In this document: positions 58,801 through 64,000 of the stretch, in pieces
Layout of the letters: each line of letters opens with the position of its first letter
Position numbering within the stretch: position 1 is the stretch's first letter
Origin: Helicoverpa zea
Lineage: Eukaryota; Arthropoda; Insecta; Lepidoptera; Noctuidae
DNA length: 64,000 bases
Assembly: GCF_022581195.2 (NCBI RefSeq)
Contig: NC_061467.1
Span: forward strand, 7,068,001 to 7,132,000
Reading direction: 5' to 3'
Made by a program: the position numbers and the translations under genes
Notes under the pieces: model-generated
Seen by the model: only the letters and a program-made list of their open reading frames with translations
What the model was told of the DNA's origin: nothing
Databases searched by the model: none

Positions 58801-61800
58801 CATATTAAAAACTTTTTCTTGAACAACAGGTAACTTACTCCTTGGAACAAAGTAAAAACTCAAACTTCTTGGTTGGTTTTCATTACCGCTTCTCATAGAG
58901 GTAAGATCGTTAGCAGGATGTGCCATCTCTAAGCAGACTATTTAGCTAACTGAATTTCTGACATCAGTGAAAAGTACTTCCTTTTCCAAGCACAGGTATA
59001 GTAAGTTTTAAGCGATCACATAGGGGATTAATACGGATGATTTTAATATATGCCATCAATACCATGATTTGTCACATAGTATTATAGTATGTTCGAAACG
59101 TAAAACCTTCATAAGTATTAAAACGCTGCACATCCTTGAGGGTATTTAAAACAAATGAAATTATATTTGTAAAAATTTCTCTCTTTCAGCAGTCGGGTAA
59201 AAAGTAGCGACAGGAAAGTGTCCTAAAAGCTTCAAAGTGGTTTAGCGTCCATTTCCTTTTCAAGGTAATTTGTTGCAAGTTTCACGGGTACCTAAGAAAG
59301 AAATGCTGAAAAAGTCGCCAAATTGTTTACGTTGTACACTTAAATGATATTATTAGTTTTATTTTGGTGATAAAATATGAATGCGTGGCCATGCATAGTC
59401 TTCCTACTGTTTGTGTTTGAGACTGGAAGGGTGATTTGACTGAACATTAGTATAGTGAACAGTTATGTTCAGTCACCTTTGAAACAATCGGAAATCGGAA
59501 CACCAGTTCGTACCGTCGATTGTTCTCACACTTGAATAACTTGTACACATTCGTAGCCCGCTCCAACGAACGGTATTTGTATTGAATTTGTTTTAATATA
59601 AATATTATTACTGTCCAATTTATTTGTACATTGTAACTTATATTAAAGGTATATACTTATAACTATGCACTCATATAAACGGGCCCGCGGATATATCGAA
59701 ACTAGGACAAGGACAGGAGATAAATTCAAGATGTGAAGACCGCAAGAAAATTCTCTTAATTTTATTTAACTTTGTAGTTTCATTAAACTAGTTTTCTTTT
59801 AAATAATTACTCTTAATTGATGTTATTTTCGTCTCAGCGATCATAACGGCCATGTTTATCATTTTCGCGCACCCCTAATCTGTCACGTATAAAATTAAGT
59901 GGTACTTCGTGTGAAAATTTTCATATTTGACTCGGGTGTCGGTCACTAGCGGTTATTTTGTCAACATTTGCAAGTCTTTGAGTGACCGAATGTATGCGAG
60001 GCACGAACGCCTCATCTTTATTAACAACAGTGGGATATTTTTCTTTAATATTTACATCACGGTGTGTCCGAGCTTCTTAATTGCCGCTTGGCGCCTGATG
60101 AACGTTGCGTCTAATGATTCTGCGTAGAACAGACGAGAGACATACCTAACGTGTTTGTGAGTAATCCGCATCCGACGTCATAATTTGACTTTGTCATTTG
60201 ATTCCTTCTAAGAAGACGAAAGAAGTAAACATTAATTATATGAGTAGATAGGAGTTTAGCTGATTTTAAAAAAATAGTCTGATGATTGATGTTTGACATT
60301 GGCTCTTATCTAAGAAATTGAGTGAAATTATAGGGGAGGTAAAGCTGAACTGTAGGTCCTTGATAACAATCTATAAAAAATGTCACTGATATCTTAATAA
60401 TAGGATCTGACTACGTTAAACATAAATCTGGTTAATTTTTCTAGATAAACCATACAACGCTGTCATTAGCTCGTGCGTATGAACAATATATCAATCGGAT
60501 TTTTATGAAACCAATGATTAAACGGCGCCAGCATCTGCCAAGAGCTTTTATCATATAAATGTAATTTTCTCTCAAACCATATGATAGAGGTATAGTACGT
60601 GAATACTGCATACAACTTGTGTGTTCAAGCGATTTGAGATTTGACAAGATTTCGTGATAATATGATGATTTATGTTCCATGGTTCTCAAGAGGATTTCAG
60701 TAAAATTCTAGCTTTTAAGTTGATGTGCAGGTGGGTGTATTAAAGTAAGCACGTAGGTGCGTATCAATAGTTTTGATAAAGTGCTTCGGATTAAATGAAA
60801 GCCGGTAGCGACAAAATCAATAGAATTAAGAAGGTCAGATAACGTTCCATGGTGTGCCAGTGACGAATGTATGCGTTTTGAGGCAATTCCATTATCTAGA
60901 GTGCTCTCGACAGTTAATAACCGCACTTGACGCTCAATGAAGTGCGGATACTCATGATACAAACTACAACCTCGGGCTGATATGCTACCAAGTGACGTCA
61001 CGACTCACGCTATATTGCGACACCGCCAAGTTCTAAGCACTCCGCAGCTGGACACAGCTGACCACAGTTTGTTCTTCAAGGAGAACTACACTTTTTTGTT
61101 CGTTCTATTAATTTTATTCTTTATCGTAGACGCAAAGACAAACAAAGGTCTACATGTACCTATGCAAAGTAAGCCTTTGTAAAGTATAGATCTAATATCG
61201 CAAAATTGCCATTTTTTATGTCAACGACAAAACCTCATCATTTTCGATTGAATGTCAGAAACAATCTGTACAATAAATAAAGGTACGCTTCGTACGTTGT
61301 AACCAGTAAATACCGATAGACAAATGCCACGGAACATTTTAATAAAAACCTCAATTCAATTTATACCAATCCTATATATTCAATCAAACACACATTCATT
61401 GGGAACTGTAGAACAATGGATTTGTTTCCGTATTCTGTTGGTTTATAATTTTTCAGTGGGCAAACAGTTTATTATTTTTCTTAGTTTATTGTTTTTCGGA
61501 TTGAAGGCATCTGTCCATTCAAAGTCGAGAGTATGGACGGATTATATTTTGTTAATACTAATACCTAATCTATTTTAACACAACTGCTGAACGTGAATAC
61601 CTCCCTCCTCTACCGATCTCTTAAAGATCTACCTCAAATTACCAAATAGGTCTCATACTTACACATATTTGGCAGCCGCGGTTAAAGACTACAGAATCTG
61701 ACTGAATCTTGGCCAGCCGCATGAAAGACTATATCCACACTAACGTACATAATAAATCCTGTGGTAACGCATGTTTTGCGATTCTAAATTCAAAATAAGT

Positions 61801-62699
61801 ACAATATTTCATCGTATAAAGTTAACTCTACTTTGTTATATAGCTACCATCCTAATCTAACCATCTCGTAACTAGGTATCTTGCTAAGCTCGACTTGATA
61901 GTGTCAATTTCTGTGTCCGATTACCATAATTCGTTATTCGACATATAGACAACATACAAGATACAACTCGGTAAGTGATACCTCTGCCGCAGGAAGGCAC
62001 GGCGCGAGTGGGTGAAAATTGACGTTTACGCGTGACGGAGCGAGCGTGACGGTTCTCTGCACGTACGTGTAGTGTTTCTGTTCGTTACGCATTATTTCAC
62101 CAATAGATGTGTTATTTTTCCAAATAAACATTTGAGGAAAGAAAATAGATATAAGTAGGAAAATATTTAATACATAGGTATAACTTTGTATTACCTAATA
62201 TCGAAAATGTAACGTGACGGTAGTTAGACTCACTCTGAAGTTGTAAAAGTAGTAGATACGATTATTTGTTTTTAGTACCTACTAGTCTGGATTTGTGAAT
62301 AGTTACTATCAATATGAAATTGATTATATTTCTATCTTCCGTTTTCGTCGAAATAATAACAATATTCTGACTATTTACAGTTTAGAAAAGGTATCAAGTA
62401 TTTGTCTCCTGAAATGTGGGTGTAAATAATTGTACTGTTATGAATTATTTTCGTACTGTTTAATTCAACCTCGGCGACTTGAATCTACCCGTCCTCGCAC
62501 ACGACCGAATGCCCGATCCAATTAGTAAAATTGTTTTTTTACGTATTCCATAAAAACTGGTATATATTTGTAAAACTTTTTCATTTTTAAAGCACAATAT
62601 ACTTTCAAGGGTCAATAGATACTTTCTCAGCTTTAGGTACATTAAAAGCAGTACAACACCTACCATCATCCATCATTATCATTGTTTAACTAGCGGTTT
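55900..62699. other. Gene-poor intergenic DNA
   Basis: About 6.8 kb of AT-rich DNA. No open frame has family features. A G/C-rich patch at about 61985-62070 and a short hairpin GACTGAACAT...ATGTTCAGTC near 59438-59476 are the only irregularities I noticed. Confidence 0.4.
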
Positions 62700-62960
62700 C
62701 CCTACTACCTTGGGTTCAGCTTCCAGTCTAACTCGATGCAGCTGAGAACCCTCAACCAAGCTACCCGGACAAGCTGATGCCCGATAATGGTGAGACTGGT
62801 TGCCAGACTTTGGCCTGTAACACGTAACGAATGCCGAAGATATCCAATGAAATGACAGCCGGAACCGACAGTTGAACGTGTTTTAAGCAAAAAACCTTTG
62901 CGTTGCTTATCCTTATGATCGACCAACCTCTAGTAACACAGCCGTGCGGTTGTAACTTAG
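62700..62960 (+). repeat. SINE/LINE-like fragment, diverged
   Basis: Contains GGTGAGACTGGTTGCCAGAC and TGACAGCCGGAACCGACAG, the same block order as the fragment at 27288-27470, then CAACCTCTAGTAACACAG. Ends not resolved. Confidence 0.5.
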
Positions 62961-64000
62961 CCCCGAGTTCCTGTTTAGCAGCGCTACCAATTACCATTTT
63001 AAAATATGTAATTAGAGATGTGCGCAGTATCAGACAATCTACGGTTTTGAGGAGGGTTTTTCCCAAAACTTATTAATAACAGAGATAGATTCGTTCGAAA
63101 TTGGAAAAGTTGATTAATGAATTCCCATTGTGGCTGTCACAACATCTCGAAGTAGATTGTGGGCGACACCCGGGGCTGGCCAGCCGACACGACGCTCGGG
63201 TCTCTCCAACATCTGCACGAAATAATTCTACGTACCTACTGATAGCAAGGAGACACTTTTCACTTTGACAAAAATAGTTGATTAATTATCACCATTTGAA
63301 GTACTAAAGGGTGATTCTTCGAAATACAGTTTTGACATGTTTTTGACCGAAGAACACATGCAAATATCCTTCGATTGGAATACCAGTTTCAGGTTTTATG
63401 TAAAAGGTAAATGTCTATCGACGCCTTATGTAACTAATTAGAATTTATTAAAAAAAACTATAATTAAGTTAGCAGAAAACAGTAAAACCTAATTAGTCTG
63501 GTGTGTCCCAACGACGGTTTTTGTTGCATTATTTAACTTTCTGCGAGCTACGGTCGCGTTACAATAAAACTAATGAATCCAAATGATCTTTAAATATGTG
63601 TTTCTTAATATTTTGATATTTAAATATAAAAGAATGGTGTATTTTCATAATTACATAAATTTAAAAATTGTCCCCGACTAAATTCATCATTAAGCTGGCT
63701 CGATTTGTTCAAACATTATCTATACGTAAATAAAAAATATTTGAAAGAGTAATATTTACTTGTAAGTGATCGCGCCGGTCAGCACCGAACGGTGACAGTG
63801 AGTGCTCGTGAGCGGACGTATTTTTGCAGAAAAATACAATCGCAAGTTGTCATCTGGTGTTTGTAAGGCGAGTAGTCATATCAATCTGTCTTAATTAACT
63901 GATAGTGTGTATCTACTATCGTTTTGTTGCCAAAGCAAAGTGTCTTAAAAGAGGGTTTTGCTAACATTAATTGCATGTTTGATGCTTTACGTTTATAAAT
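62961..64000. other. Window end, possible first exon not proven
   Basis: Mostly AT-rich. A GC-rich stretch at about 63770-63825 (GATCGCGCCGGTCAGCACCG and following) stands out and could be a 5'UTR or promoter of a gene beyond the window; there is no coding support. Confidence 0.3.

Noticed and set aside
59438..59476. Short hairpin GACTGAACAT / ATGTTCAGTC
   Set aside because: A 10-bp stem with a long loop is expected by chance in this much AT-rich DNA.
1..64000. tRNA and rRNA genes
   Set aside because: I saw no convincing A-box/B-box pair with a cloverleaf and no rRNA-like block; a covariance search would be needed to exclude tRNAs.

Overview
The window looks like nuclear DNA of a lepidopteran, probably a ditrysian moth. 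The reasons are AT-rich non-coding DNA, short introns in the conserved gene, a Helitron ending in the GCGGGCGAAGCCGC hairpin plus CTAG, the moth-type 'cacaggcctcttctcatacagagaaggaatga' dispersed repeat, a BEL/Pao retrotransposon, and an insect orcokinin gene. Noctuid-like repeats suggest Noctuoidea, but I cannot fix the species.

Layout. 152-4284 is a BEL/Pao LTR retrotransposon with almost identical LTRs, a 5-bp target duplication and a broken, internally deleted coding region. It sits in the pyrimidine tract just before the coding exon of a small secreted, tyrosine-rich protein (4303-4887, +). 5570-15987 (-) is Mediator subunit 1 (MED1), which I resolved into 13 exons giving a 1596-residue frame; its introns carry several small DNA transposons. 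About 16.0-30.4 kb is gene-poor and holds a Helitron, foldback elements, a TA-target MITE and retroposed fragments. 30450-54312 (-) is the orcokinin gene. 54.3-64 kb is upstream intergenic DNA with dispersed repeats.

The most interesting object is the orcokinin gene. From a TATA promoter near 54.3 kb it has a 5'UTR exon, a signal-peptide exon (49.6 kb) and a shared exon (47.4 kb). Splicing can then enter either a single large orcokinin-B exon (45.5-46.6 kb, its own stop) or exon 4A (45.1 kb) followed by a chain of 30 small orcokinin-A exons, the last carrying the stop and a poly(A) signal. Every A exon from 42722 to 30902 begins with one base and ends with two bases of a split codon, so any number can be included without breaking the frame. 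Twenty-one of them lie in a tandem array (31.8-40.8 kb) of roughly 415-560 bp units, arranged in higher-order repeats of about 1258 and 972 bp. Each array intron carries the same transposon-derived fragment. With all exons included, the A precursor is an 897-residue frame; the B precursor is 397 residues.

Fourteen of the array exons have lost the Lys-Arg cleavage site in front of the FDEID core (KRN changed to SGD or NGD), so the array may make extended or joined peptides rather than simply more copies of one peptide. All functional statements come from homology and splice-site reading; no transcript data were available.
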